Of a DNA stretch of 7,222 bases, positions 1 to 5,947 are shown piece by piece. Position 1 is the stretch's first letter. Every line of letters starts with the position of its first letter. Location: the NCBI GenBank assembly GCA_002509485.1, contig DAWO01000139.1, forward strand, positions 1 through 7,222, written 5' to 3'. The notes beneath the pieces are model-generated. The model had not been told where the DNA came from. It did not search any database and saw only the letters and a list, made by a program, of their open reading frames with translations. Source of the stretch: Methanolinea sp. UBA477. Lineage in GTDB: Archaea; Halobacteriota; Methanomicrobia; Methanomicrobiales; Methanospirillaceae. The position numbers and the translations under genes are program-made.

Positions 1-535
1 ATATGAACCTAACAGAGTTTCAATCTTATGGTCCTGTCATTTTCTTCCTGTTCCTCCACGATTGCCGGGTTTGAGACAAGCCCTTTTGTCGATGAACACC
101 TTTCATACTTCAAAATATTTTTGGAACAGATGGAAAATGGCGGGTGAGACGGGAAATGGAGCGATCTCCGGGGAAGAAGGGTGGGAGGATGGCTCCGGGG
201 TGTTGCGAGGGGGGGTGCGGTTCAGCAACGCTTATATATCCGGAATCGGAGCCGGATCCGGCCGAATCGGGCGTCCACACAGACGCCCTCCGGCGGCCGA
301 TCGCCGGGGCGGCCGGGTGATTCATCGTGCGGGTATGACTCCCGCTCATATCGCCGTGAAATCGATGGTTTCCGCGGGAATTGGGGGGATCGGGGGGTGA
401 TCTGCGGGTTCTGGGTGCGGGCGCGATCCCGGTGGTGAGAATGGAGCGGATCTGCGAAAAAGGTGCTGATCCGGGGTTTTTTGTGGGGTGGTGCGGGAGA
501 GCGCCTCCCCGGCCAGGCGGGGGTGGCCGCAGTGC
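1..535. other. GC-rich stretch without a supported gene
   Basis: I see no gene here that I can support. Long open frames exist on both strands, but they are rich in Arg, Pro and Gly, have no recognisable motif and overlap one another, as expected for chance frames in GC-rich DNA. The first 130 bases are AT-richer than the rest. A TATA-like stretch (CTTATATATC) lies at 231-240 and a perfect 12-bp palindrome (GCCGGATCCGGC) at 251-262. The TATA-like stretch is about 300 bases from the antitoxin pseudogene at 536, too far to be its direct promoter. A short minus-strand frame over roughly 15-130 could be the tail of a gene but matches nothing I know. Confidence 0.5.
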
Positions 536-809
536 ATGTCCACGGGATGCCCCGGCCGAGGGCCCCTTCCCGGAGCCGCTGCACCCCGGGCCATCGACGG
601 GAGAGAGCCGGATCTCGATCGTTTCATCCGAGGGGTCCTGGCGGTCGGACTGTACCGGGAGGCAGGCGTCGCCCGACAGGGTGGCAGGGGCCGCCGGGGT
701 CCGGGGCGGGTGGGAGATGATCCTCATCCTGGATGAGAGAGGAGTGCCGGTGGACGACCCGGGCGAGATCCTGCTCCCGGTCAGGGAACTGCATGGTCGA
801 GCCGGTGTG
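536..809 (+). pseudogene. Decayed second copy of the UPF0175-family antitoxin
   Basis: This is a broken paralogue of the intact UPF0175 gene at 3402-3668. Bases 601-630 are identical to 3452-3481 over 30 bases, and 710-755 match 3563-3608 with two mismatches in 46. Conceptual translation gives the same landmarks in the same order: REPDLDRFIRGVLAVGLYRE, then WEMILILDERGVPVDDPGE, then an LLPVRELHGR end matching LETLREYLGR of the intact copy. The two halves lie in different frames. The middle segment that should read GRLSLGKAAEVAGV is scrambled and shorter, and about three codons before the C-terminus are missing. The start is placed at the ATG whose position matches the intact gene. A full-length protein cannot be made. 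The homology is directly visible; the antitoxin role comes from the family. Confidence 0.85.
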
Positions 810-815
810 CGTGTC

Positions 816-906
816 CGGGGTGACGCCCTGTTTGGCCATCTCCTGCCTGGCCCGGCGGGAGGTCGTGACTGCAGGAAACCGGGTCCAGGAGCAACCATTT
901 TGAGTC
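816..906 (+). pseudogene. Possible remnant of a DUF3368 toxin after the decayed antitoxin
   Basis: Right after the decayed antitoxin, one plus frame reads CVSGVTPCLAIS and then REVVTAGN before a TGA at 904-906. The intact toxin at 3674 has VVSNSTPLIALA near its N-terminus and DEVVTRGG about 30 residues later. Order, frame and distance from the antitoxin end fit a toxin remnant with an internal deletion of roughly 75 bases. The per-base match is modest and could be chance. From here to 1112 I see no other gene. Confidence 0.3.
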
Positions 907-1112
907 GTCGGGATCTCCTATCAGTGGGGAGTTCATCTGTTTTCACCAACAATGAATTCCCCTCCGAGTTACGGTTTTATTCTGGCTGATTGTGGAATAT
1001 GAACCCGGATTGAGTGTACTTTTGGTCGGGGAGAGCTGTCGACAACCAGATCGCCGATTCTTCGGAGATGAGTGGGGTTTTGTGACGGGTGTGTGGGAGG
1101 GGGCCAATACAG

Positions 1113-2471
1113 TTACACGCCCCTACCTTCATGGACAGGTAGTTCACTTTTGAGTAACCAGTACCAGAGAGGCAGATAATTTATCTTCCTGCCTGCCACA
1201 ATTTCCTGATCAAAAACGTCAGAGGTTATGATAGTACCTTCCTGCAGGTCAAAATGATCCATTGCTGAAATAAGACCATTTATCTCCCTTTCTTTGGTTT
1301 TTGGATCTGAGAGATCTGCGCAGACCTGAATCAACCGGATTGGATCCAACCCCACTTTTGTAACAAAATCCACTTCCAATCCTTTTTCGTCCTGCCAGTA
1401 GTAAATCTCCTCACCTGAACGCAACACCTGGATGAAGACGAGGTTTTCATATAATCTTCCAAAATCGTCAGAGAACCTGAAAGAGACCGCATTGATCATC
1501 CCCGGGTCTATGCAGTACAGTTTTTTGGGTTTATTTATCTGCCTTTTAACTGAAACGTCATAGTGATTGATAGTGAACAGCAAAAATGCGTCCTCAAGGT
1601 AGGAGAGGTAGTTGATTATGGCATCCGTGCTCAGGGACGAGTAACCGGAAAATAATTTTCTGAGTGAATTGTATGTATGAGGTTTTGCTATATTTGATAT
1701 GCAGAAGAGGGCAAGTGCTTTGAATATTTTTGGATTGCGTACCTTGTGCCTTGAGACAATATCCCTGTAGATTATATCATCAAAATAGGATTGCAACAAT
1801 TCTCTGTGATCCAGAGTGGGGTTGAGTATGACCTCCGGGAACCCTCCCCGACCCATATATTCGTTGAACTTCCTTTTGATCTCTATTCTCTTCTCTGAGA
1901 ACTGCAGGGTTTTTATATCAAAAGATATTTTCCGGCATCTCAGGAACTCGGCAAAGCTGAACGGGAACATTCTGGTGGTAAGATGTCTTCCTGTTAAACG
2001 GGAGGAGATATCGTCTGAAAGAATTGATGCATTGGAGCCGCTTATTATGATTTTGACATTCTTCTTTTTATCGTAGATGCCCTTTAACCACTTTTCCCAT
2101 CCGGAAAAGTTCTGGATCTCGTCCAAAAACAGGTACAGTTTATCCTTTTCTGATGTCCCACAAAGTTCCCGGAAAGTGTCTACCAATAACGCAAGTTCAT
2201 CGCCATTTAAGGGTTGAAGTCTGTCATCATCCAGGTTGAAATAAAGTATATGAGATTTCGGCACTCCTTCATCGAGCAATGCTGAGATCAACTGGTACAT
2301 GAAATAGGTTTTTCCACAACGTCTGACACCCACAATGTCGTTGATATGCGGCAGATCGATATTTGCCCGGCTCTTTCTTTCATGCAATTCCGGCAGTTCG
2401 CTTTCCTGCCATTCAATGATTGTCGTTTTGAGCTTGTTCCGGGTATCCATCATATAGGGATGTGTCTGCAT
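1113..2471 (-). CDS. AAA-type ATPase with a DUF4143 C-terminal domain
   Basis: A 452-residue protein of the widespread archaeal/bacterial AAA-14 plus DUF4143 family, whose physiological role is mostly unknown. Residues 48-55 form a Walker A loop (GVRRCGKT), 113-120 a Walker B strand (YLFLDEIQ, with D117 and E118), and 143-148 (ISGSNA) look like a sensor-1 strand. SSRLTGRH at 156-163 and FPFSFAEF at 169-176 are typical of the family. The C-terminal half is the DUF4143 region, ending in YENLVFIQVLR (341-351), YYWQDEKGLEVDFV (357-370) and LIQV (380-383). That pattern resembles a PD-(D/E)XK nuclease fold, with E342, D368 and Q382 as candidate site residues. The gene is full length and unbroken. 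It is clearly AT-richer than its neighbours, which suggests transfer. The start may instead be one of the paired ATGs at 2453 or 2450: the TATA box at 2474-2484 would place transcription near 2455, giving a leaderless message. Family call firm; function unknown. Confidence 0.93.
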   Translation of the reverse strand: MQTHPYMMDTRNKLKTTIIEWQESELPELHERKSRANIDLPHINDIVGVRRCGKTYFMYQLISALLDEGVPKSHILYFNLDDDRLQPLNGDELALLVDTFRELCGTSEKDKLYLFLDEIQNFSGWEKWLKGIYDKKKNVKIIISGSNASILSDDISSRLTGRHLTTRMFPFSFAEFLRCRKISFDIKTLQFSEKRIEIKRKFNEYMGRGGFPEVILNPTLDHRELLQSYFDDIIYRDIVSRHKVRNPKIFKALALFCISNIAKPHTYNSLRKLFSGYSSLSTDAIINYLSYLEDAFLLFTINHYDVSVKRQINKPKKLYCIDPGMINAVSFRFSDDFGRLYENLVFIQVLRSGEEIYYWQDEKGLEVDFVTKVGLDPIRLIQVCADLSDPKTKEREINGLISAMDHFDLQEGTIITSDVFDQEIVAGRKINYLPLWYWLLKSELPVHEGRGV

Positions 2472-2473
2472 CA

Positions 2474-2484
2474 GGTATATATTT
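2474..2484 (-). promoter_or_regulatory. Likely TATA box of the DUF4143 ATPase gene
   Basis: On the minus strand this reads AAATATATACC, a good archaeal TATA element. Archaeal transcription starts about 25 bases downstream of the box centre, which predicts a start near 2455, next to the in-frame ATGs at 2453 and 2450. This favours a leaderless message and a protein six or seven residues shorter than the longest reading. A second A/T-rich run at about 2488-2510 could act instead with the ATG at 2471. Confidence 0.5.
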
Positions 2485-2506
2485 GTCGAGTATAAACGAT
2501 AAAATT

Positions 2507-2518
2507 ATAGATATCTAT
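2507..2518. promoter_or_regulatory. 12-bp perfect palindrome upstream of the ATPase, possible operator
   Basis: The sequence ATAGATATCTAT is its own reverse complement. It lies about 25 bases upstream of the TATA box of the ATPase gene, within a wider partly symmetric stretch in which ACGAT or its complement ATCGT occurs three times (2496-2532). The position suits a regulator or activator site. No regulator gene is identified in the window, and short AT palindromes arise readily by chance. Confidence 0.3.
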
Positions 2519-2611
2519 CGTCTATGAACGATGAATGACAGATTACCCGGATCTCTCCGGACATTCACGGGAAGGACAATAGTGGTGTCGAGTAAAAGTG
2601 AGGGTGAAGAG

Positions 2612-2810
2612 TTACTTTTTCCAGGGCACGAGCGGATAACGGAATCTGCCCGCACGCTTCGCCCAGGATCCCGGGATTCCGAATAACGGCGTCTGTGGTC
2701 TTCTGGTCGCGGACGAATTCCTCTTGTGAAAATCCTTCCGTATACTCTTCGATGCGTCTGAGCGCCTCGAGCATGTCATCCAGAAAGAGGGAGGGATCGC
2801 GTTTAGACAT
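2612..2810 (-). pseudogene. hepT: Truncated, frameshifted hepT (HEPN toxin)
   Basis: HepT is the HEPN-fold RNase of the HepT-MntA toxin-antitoxin system. From ATG 2810 the frame reads MSKRDPSLFLDDMLEALRRI, then an EEYTEGFSQEEF helix, then AVIRNPGILGEACGQIP, all family landmarks. At that point the coding jumps frame: the next expected block, RYPLVPWKK, is present in another frame at 2641-2615 and stops at once (TAA 2614-2612). The first frame instead runs through unrelated sequence to 2565. A few residues between QIP and RYP are deleted, and the C-terminal part with the catalytic R-x4-6-H motif is gone. The start overlaps the end of mntA by 8 bases, the usual coupling of this pair. No active toxin can be made. 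Identification is firm; loss of function follows from the missing motif. Confidence 0.85.
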
Positions 2811-3124
2811 ACGTGGCGTCCTCGCGGATCGATCGGAGCAGTTTCGGCCTCCGGGCGACACCGCCTTTCAGCACCAGGTCGACCGGAAGACCGAGCAGTT
2901 GTTCGAGTTCGTCCTTCAGGTCGACGACGTCCCACCCGATGGGCTCCGCCAGGTCGACGAGGATATCCACATCGCTTCCCGGGGTCTGTTCGTTCCTCGC
3001 GTACTACCCGAAGATGCCGATCTCCCGGACGTGGTAACGCTCCCGTAAGTTACGGCTTTGCCCGGCGAAGCGTATCCGCGATAGAGCGAAGGTCCGGTGT
3101 CTGGAGTGTCTTTTCGGCCGACAT
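2803..3124 (-). pseudogene. mntA: mntA nucleotidyltransferase antitoxin with a frameshift and an amber codon
   Basis: MntA is a small nucleotidyltransferase that neutralises HepT by AMPylating it. From ATG 3124 the frame reads MSAEKTLQTPDLRSIADTL and RRAKP, then hits TAA at 3052-3050. One frame over, the family sequence resumes as LRERYHVREIGIFG, an amber TAG (3006-3004), YARNEQTPGSDVDILVDLAE, and a normal C-terminus ending REDATYV at 2803. The total of 322 bases is exactly one more than 106 codons plus stop, so a single extra base explains the frameshift. The TAG stands where the family has the serine of the GS motif; TCG to TAG is one substitution. The SDVDILVD metal-binding acids are still readable. 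I see no reason to assume pyrrolysine here, since the frameshift also disables the gene. It overlaps hepT by 8 bases. Confidence 0.85.
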
Positions 3125-3206
3125 GGAGTGTCCCCTGAGCGTGGGTGCCCGCCCGCTCGCGGTTGATGGTCAGTTGCATGGTATCCGTCATCATGGTTTC
3201 GTTCGT

Positions 3207-3242
3207 GAGGCGACGGCGGAGCGGGAAGAGCGGCGTCGCCTC
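3207..3242. repeat. 9-bp inverted repeat in the intergenic region
   Basis: GAGGCGACG (3207-3215) and CGTCGCCTC (3234-3242) are perfect reverse complements around an 18-base loop. A second stem, GAAGAG with CTCTTC (3225-3245), would compete with it. The repeat lies between the divergent mntA remnant and the UPF0175 promoter. It could form a hairpin in either transcript, but no T-run follows, so it is not a clear terminator. The rest of 3125-3357 shows no gene I can support. Confidence 0.4.
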
Positions 3243-3357
3243 TTCATGGTGAAGCCGTCCGGTCAGGGGATTGTACGGCGGCCGTTTGTAGTGTGAGCGT
3301 GAAAGCGGGTGTGCTGGAGCCGTGCCGGCATGCGGCGATCCGCCGGAACCATCCCCA

Positions 3358-3369
3358 GAATATATATCC
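3358..3369 (+). promoter_or_regulatory. TATA box for the UPF0175/DUF3368 operon
   Basis: The plus strand reads GAATATATATCC, a clear archaeal TATA element in GC-rich surroundings. Its centre is about 38 bases before the ATG at 3402, predicting transcription near 3388-3392 and a leader of about ten bases. No strong Shine-Dalgarno sequence precedes the ATG, consistent with a very short leader. One promoter would serve both the antitoxin and the toxin. Confidence 0.6.
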
Positions 3370-3401
3370 CTGCAGATGGTACTACCTACTGGGATGTACC
3401 C

Positions 3402-3668
3402 ATGGACGCCACGATCACGCTCCCGGAGTCACTGCTTTCGGCCATCAAGGTGAGAGAGCCGGATCTCGATCGTTTCATCCGGCGTGTTCTGGCGGTCGAA
3501 CTGTATCGGGAAGGGCGTCTGTCGCTCGGCAAGGCGGCAGAGGTCGCCGGAGTACGGAGCAAGTGGGAGATGATCCTCCTCCTGGATGAGAAAGGAGTGC
3601 CGGTGGACTACTCAGGCGAGGATGCGGAAGGAGACCTCGAAACACTCCGGGAATATCTGGGGCGCTGA
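3402..3668 (+). CDS. UPF0175-family antitoxin
   Basis: An 88-residue protein of the UPF0175 family, common in archaea and cyanobacteria next to DUF3368 PIN-like toxins and taken to be the antitoxin and operon repressor. It begins MDATITLPESLLSAIKVREP and carries the family core LAVELYREGRLSLGKAAEVA at 30-49, which forms a helix-turn-helix-like DNA-binding unit. A WEMILLLDEKGVPVDYS strand region follows at 55-71, with an acidic tail (GEDAEGDLE) suited to contacting the toxin. The frame is open upstream to 3309, but ATG 3402 is chosen because it starts the conserved domain and suits the TATA box at 3358. The toxin follows 5 bases after the stop. A decayed second copy lies at 536-809. Family firm; antitoxin role known from the family and supported by context. 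Confidence 0.9.
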   Translation: MDATITLPESLLSAIKVREPDLDRFIRRVLAVELYREGRLSLGKAAEVAGVRSKWEMILLLDEKGVPVDYSGEDAEGDLETLREYLGR

Positions 3669-3673
3669 AACGG

Positions 3674-4153
3674 ATGGATGTCGTCTCCAACTCCACGCCC
3701 CTGATTGCTCTGGCAAAAATCCAGAAACTGGATCTCCTGAAACACTTTTTTGGTACCGTTTCTATCCCGCAGGAGGTATACGACGAGGTGGTCACTCGCG
3801 GAGGCCCGCTCTACGGTGCCGATGAGGTGTCCCGGGCTTCCTGGATACGCGTCGTCTCCGTCGAGAACAGAACAGCCGTCGATGCCCTTTCGCTCACCCT
3901 TGACCGCGGCGAGGCGGAGGCGATCGCCCTCGCCCGGGAGATCGATGCGTTGTTGATCATCGATGACCGGGACGGAAGAGATGCAGCAAAATCGCTCGGT
4001 ATTCCGATAACCGGGACCATCGGTATTCTTCTTCTGGCCGCAGAGGAGAAAACGATCTCATTTAAAGACGAGCTGGATGCCCTGGTTGCGGCGGGGTTTC
4101 GCCTCAGCGAACGGGAGTATCGAAGGATCCTCGACCTGGCCGGAGAGCGATAG
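3674..4153 (+). CDS. DUF3368 PIN-like toxin
   Basis: A 159-residue DUF3368 protein, a branch of the PIN-domain nucleases (the VapC superfamily), presumably a cytoplasmic RNase held in check by the preceding UPF0175 protein. It opens with VVSNSTPLIALAKI (3-16), where N6 sits at the usual first acidic position of PIN domains, as in many DUF3368 members. IPQEVYDEVV (31-40) supplies E36 or D37, LDRGEAEAIALA (76-87) gives the conserved E80, and LLIIDDRDGRDAAKSLGI (93-110) holds D97, D98 and D100. TGTIGILLLA (113-122) is the family's C-terminal block. The gene is full length with no internal defect, so this is the one TA pair in the window that could still work. ATG 3674 is 5 bases from the antitoxin stop, indicating one operon. 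Exact RNA target unknown. Confidence 0.9.
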   Translation: MDVVSNSTPLIALAKIQKLDLLKHFFGTVSIPQEVYDEVVTRGGPLYGADEVSRASWIRVVSVENRTAVDALSLTLDRGEAEAIALAREIDALLIIDDRDGRDAAKSLGIPITGTIGILLLAAEEKTISFKDELDALVAAGFRLSEREYRRILDLAGER

Positions 4154-4605
4154 TCGATGTAGGGAGGGAGGCAGGGACTCAAGCGGACGATCTGCTCTCG
4201 CCTGCCGGCTCTCCCGATCGAACCGTTCGTTCGTCGTCAGACCGCCCCCGCATCGGCGGCGACATTTCTGAGACACGAATCATGTCGGTGTGCCCGGAGA
4301 TCGGCTGGTGACCGGGAGATGGTCCTGACCGGCCGGTTGAAAGCCACCCCGGCAGGGACGGGAGTCTTCCTCACCGCCAGTCACCAGGATGTCGATATCG
4401 GAGTCCGGCCGGTCGTGGCTCGCCCGGCAGAAGGGCGGGTCACAGGAGAAGCGCCGATGACCGGCGGTGCGGCGGGAAGCCGGGGGCTCGCTTTCGGGGC
4501 GGTCCGCGGATGATCCCGGCAATGACCCGCCCATCACCCGCGTGCGGGGATGGACCCTCGACCGCAACCGCCATCACCGCTCATGCCGAATAGCTCCGGG
4601 AGACG
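4154..4605. other. 452-base stretch without an intact gene
   Basis: No intact gene is supported. The stretch is GC-rich, has no recognisable promoter, and its open frames in both directions look like chance frames. The only readable signal is a minus-strand PDSDIDILV motif at 4382-4426, listed separately. A GGGAG sequence at 4598-4602, shortly before ATG 4606, may be a weak ribosome binding site for the DUF1616 gene. Confidence 0.5.
4370..4440 (-). pseudogene. Possible scrap of a nucleotidyltransferase (MntA-like)
   Basis: The minus frame reads PFCRASHDRPDSDIDILVTGG. This is very close to the active-site block of minimal nucleotidyltransferases (FGS-RA-x-RPDSDIDILV), with both metal-binding aspartates present but the Gly-Ser pair replaced by Cys. 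Sequence on both sides cannot be read as this family: the upstream helix and the downstream core are absent. It would be a third MntA-type trace in the window. A nine-residue motif is little evidence and chance cannot be excluded. Confidence 0.35.
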
Positions 4606-5022
4606 ATGGCCGACACCGACCTGATCCTGGACGCCGCCGATCCCCGGACGCTCCCCCTCGACCTGCGGGTGATCGGGGTGTGGATCCTGGTCACCGTGGC
4701 CGCGATCTACCTCCCGGTGGTGAACCAGACCCCGCTCCGGGTGGCGGCGGCGCTCCAGTTCATCCTGTTCATCCCCGTGTACCTGCTCATCGCGGTGCTC
4801 TTTCCCGGCGGGGAGGACCTCGACTGGATCGAGCGGATCGCGCTCTCGTTTGGGCTCTCCATCGCGGTGGTGCCGCTGATCGGCCTCGCGCTGAACTACA
4901 CCCCGTGGGGGATCCGGCTGGATCCGATCGTGACCGCGCTGGTCCTCTTCTGCATCGCCATGGGGGTGCCGGCCGGATCCGGGCCGGTGAGGGCGCCCTG
5001 CAGCACCAGCCGGTCGCCATAG
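4606..5022 (+). pseudogene. DUF1616 membrane protein, truncated after its N-terminal membrane domain
   Basis: The N-terminal part of a DUF1616-type archaeal membrane protein of unknown function; family members normally run to about 300 residues or more, with an extracytoplasmic part after the membrane domain. The frame has 138 codons. Four hydrophobic helices are visible at about residues 22-41, 45-67, 82-101 and 106-120. After CIAMGV near residue 121 the sequence switches to PAGSGPVRAPCSTSRSP and stops. From about 4963 on, the bases are better read as coding on the opposite strand, so the last 17 residues are an accident of a rearrangement. ATG 4606 follows GGGAG at a short spacing. The membrane domain could still be made, but the protein is not whole. 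Family call moderately sure; truncation clear. Confidence 0.7.
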
Positions 5023-5210
5023 CCGCCGGTGTCCGGCACCACGGAGAGCGAAAGCGACCGGGCGGGCGGCTCGACCTCCCGGGAGATGGTCCCGGTGCGG
5101 TTCTCCTGGACCACCTCCACCGCCCCGTACTCCTCCACGCTCTCCTCATATGTGGAGGTGTTCAGCTCGAACGTACGGCTGGTCGTTATCGTCTGCTCCC
5201 GCCGCCCGGC
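4963..5210 (-). pseudogene. Inverted coding fragment of a probable surface or secreted protein
   Basis: The minus strand is open from just after a TAA at 5213-5211 and reads like true coding sequence, with strong G/C at third positions. Readable parts are TITTSRTFELNTSTYEESVE, EYGAVEVVQENRTGTIS and SLSVVPDTGGYGDRLVLQGA, then LTGPDPAGTP. The last part resembles beta-sandwich repeats of archaeal surface proteins (proline-led strand, GD, then LxG). Beyond 4963 the frame runs antisense through the DUF1616 gene and has no meaning. Neither a start nor a natural stop belongs to this piece. It sits between a truncated plus-strand gene and an orphan plus-strand tail, so it looks like an inverted or inserted segment. 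Family not securely identified. Confidence 0.5.
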
Positions 5211-5223
5211 TTACTCCTGGTAA

Positions 5224-5397
5224 TCCTGGGCGATCTGCACCGACGCCGAAGCGGAGCTGAAGAAGCAGTGGTTCGCCCCGCTCATCCGGCCGGACTTCTC
5301 CCCGCAGGAGACCGTGGTCCGGTTCCCGGACGGATACACCGAGCGCATCAAAGACGCCCTCTCCCAGCCCCGGCTCACCCACGTGGTCTCCGGCTGA
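5224..5397 (+). pseudogene. Orphan C-terminal tail of an unidentified gene
   Basis: The plus frame from just after a TAA at 5221-5223 to TGA 5395-5397 gives 57 residues, including AEAELKKQWFAPLIRPDFSP and VVRFPDGYTERIKDALSQPR. Codon use is that of a real local gene. No start codon or upstream domain belongs to it: the same frame before 5224 is antisense to the inverted fragment. I do not recognise the family. It ends 53 bases before the hydrolase gene, so the parent gene may once have been in the same transcript. Confidence 0.45.
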
Positions 5398-5450
5398 GAC
5401 CGACCATCTCCCTTTTTGGTATGGCGGATCGCACCAGTGCATGAGGCACC

Positions 5451-5939
5451 ATGCTCTTCTTCGCCCACCTCTTCGCCGGTGCGGTCATCGGCATCATCTG
5501 CGCGATTCTGTTCAGAGATGCCCGCCTCTTTGTGGTCGCCTCGCTGGCGGCGATCATCCCGGACCTCATCGACAAGCCGCTCGGCCACGTTCTGCTTGCC
5601 CAGAGCATCGACAACGGGCGGCTCATCGGCCACGGACTGGTGCTGGTCGTCGCCGCGGTCATCATCGGGGTCATCCTCTGGCACCGGTCACGGGATCCGG
5701 CGGGATTCGTCGGTGCCGGAGGCCTGCTCTCCCACCAGCTGCTCGACTCGATGTGGAACGAGCCGGTCACCTGGTACTACCCCCTCCTCGGCCCGTACAT
5801 CCCGGAGTCGCATCCCGATTACTTCGTCCGGAGTCTCTGGATGGAGCTGACCACCCCCTCCGAGTGGGCCTTCCTGCTGATCTTTGTGGCGATGGCGGTG
5901 GGACTGCTGGTCTGGCAGCGGAAAAACAGGGGGGCCTGA
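5451..5939 (+). CDS. Membrane-bound metal-dependent hydrolase, DUF457/YdjM-like
   Basis: A 162-residue integral membrane protein of the DUF457/YdjM family of predicted metal-dependent hydrolases; substrates are unknown. Hydrophobic helices lie at about residues 4-20, 26-38, 59-77 and 138-156. Expected metal ligands are visible: H6 in FFAHLFAG, D38 and D41 in PDLIDKPLGH (37-46), H61 in GHG, and H95 and D99 in LLSHQLLDSMW (92-102). Length is normal and the frame is clean. GAGG at 5445-5448, 2 bases before ATG 5451, is close for a Shine-Dalgarno site. The stop lies 8 bases from the stop of the convergent surface-protein pseudogene. It is intact between broken neighbours on both sides. Fold call good; biochemical role unknown. 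Confidence 0.85.
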   Translation: MLFFAHLFAGAVIGIICAILFRDARLFVVASLAAIIPDLIDKPLGHVLLAQSIDNGRLIGHGLVLVVAAVIIGVILWHRSRDPAGFVGAGGLLSHQLLDSMWNEPVTWYYPLLGPYIPESHPDYFVRSLWMELTTPSEWAFLLIFVAMAVGLLVWQRKNRGA

Positions 5940-5947
5940 ACCCCCGA

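Noticed and set aside
110..952. A 280-codon open frame on the minus strand
   Set aside because: Its translation is rich in Pro, Arg, Ser and Gly with no motif, and it runs antisense through the recognisable decayed antitoxin; it is a chance frame in GC-rich DNA.
1080..1112. Terminator of the ATPase gene
   Set aside because: The downstream minus strand has C-runs but neither a convincing hairpin nor a T-run.
3004..3006. Reading the in-frame TAG of mntA as pyrrolysine
   Set aside because: Serine is required at this motif position, the same gene has a separate frameshift, and its partner hepT is broken; a nonsense mutation is simpler.
4467..5444. A 325-codon open frame on the plus strand
   Set aside because: It is out of frame with the DUF1616 membrane helices, its translation is Arg/Pro/Gly-rich low-complexity sequence, and it crosses the strand-switch junctions.
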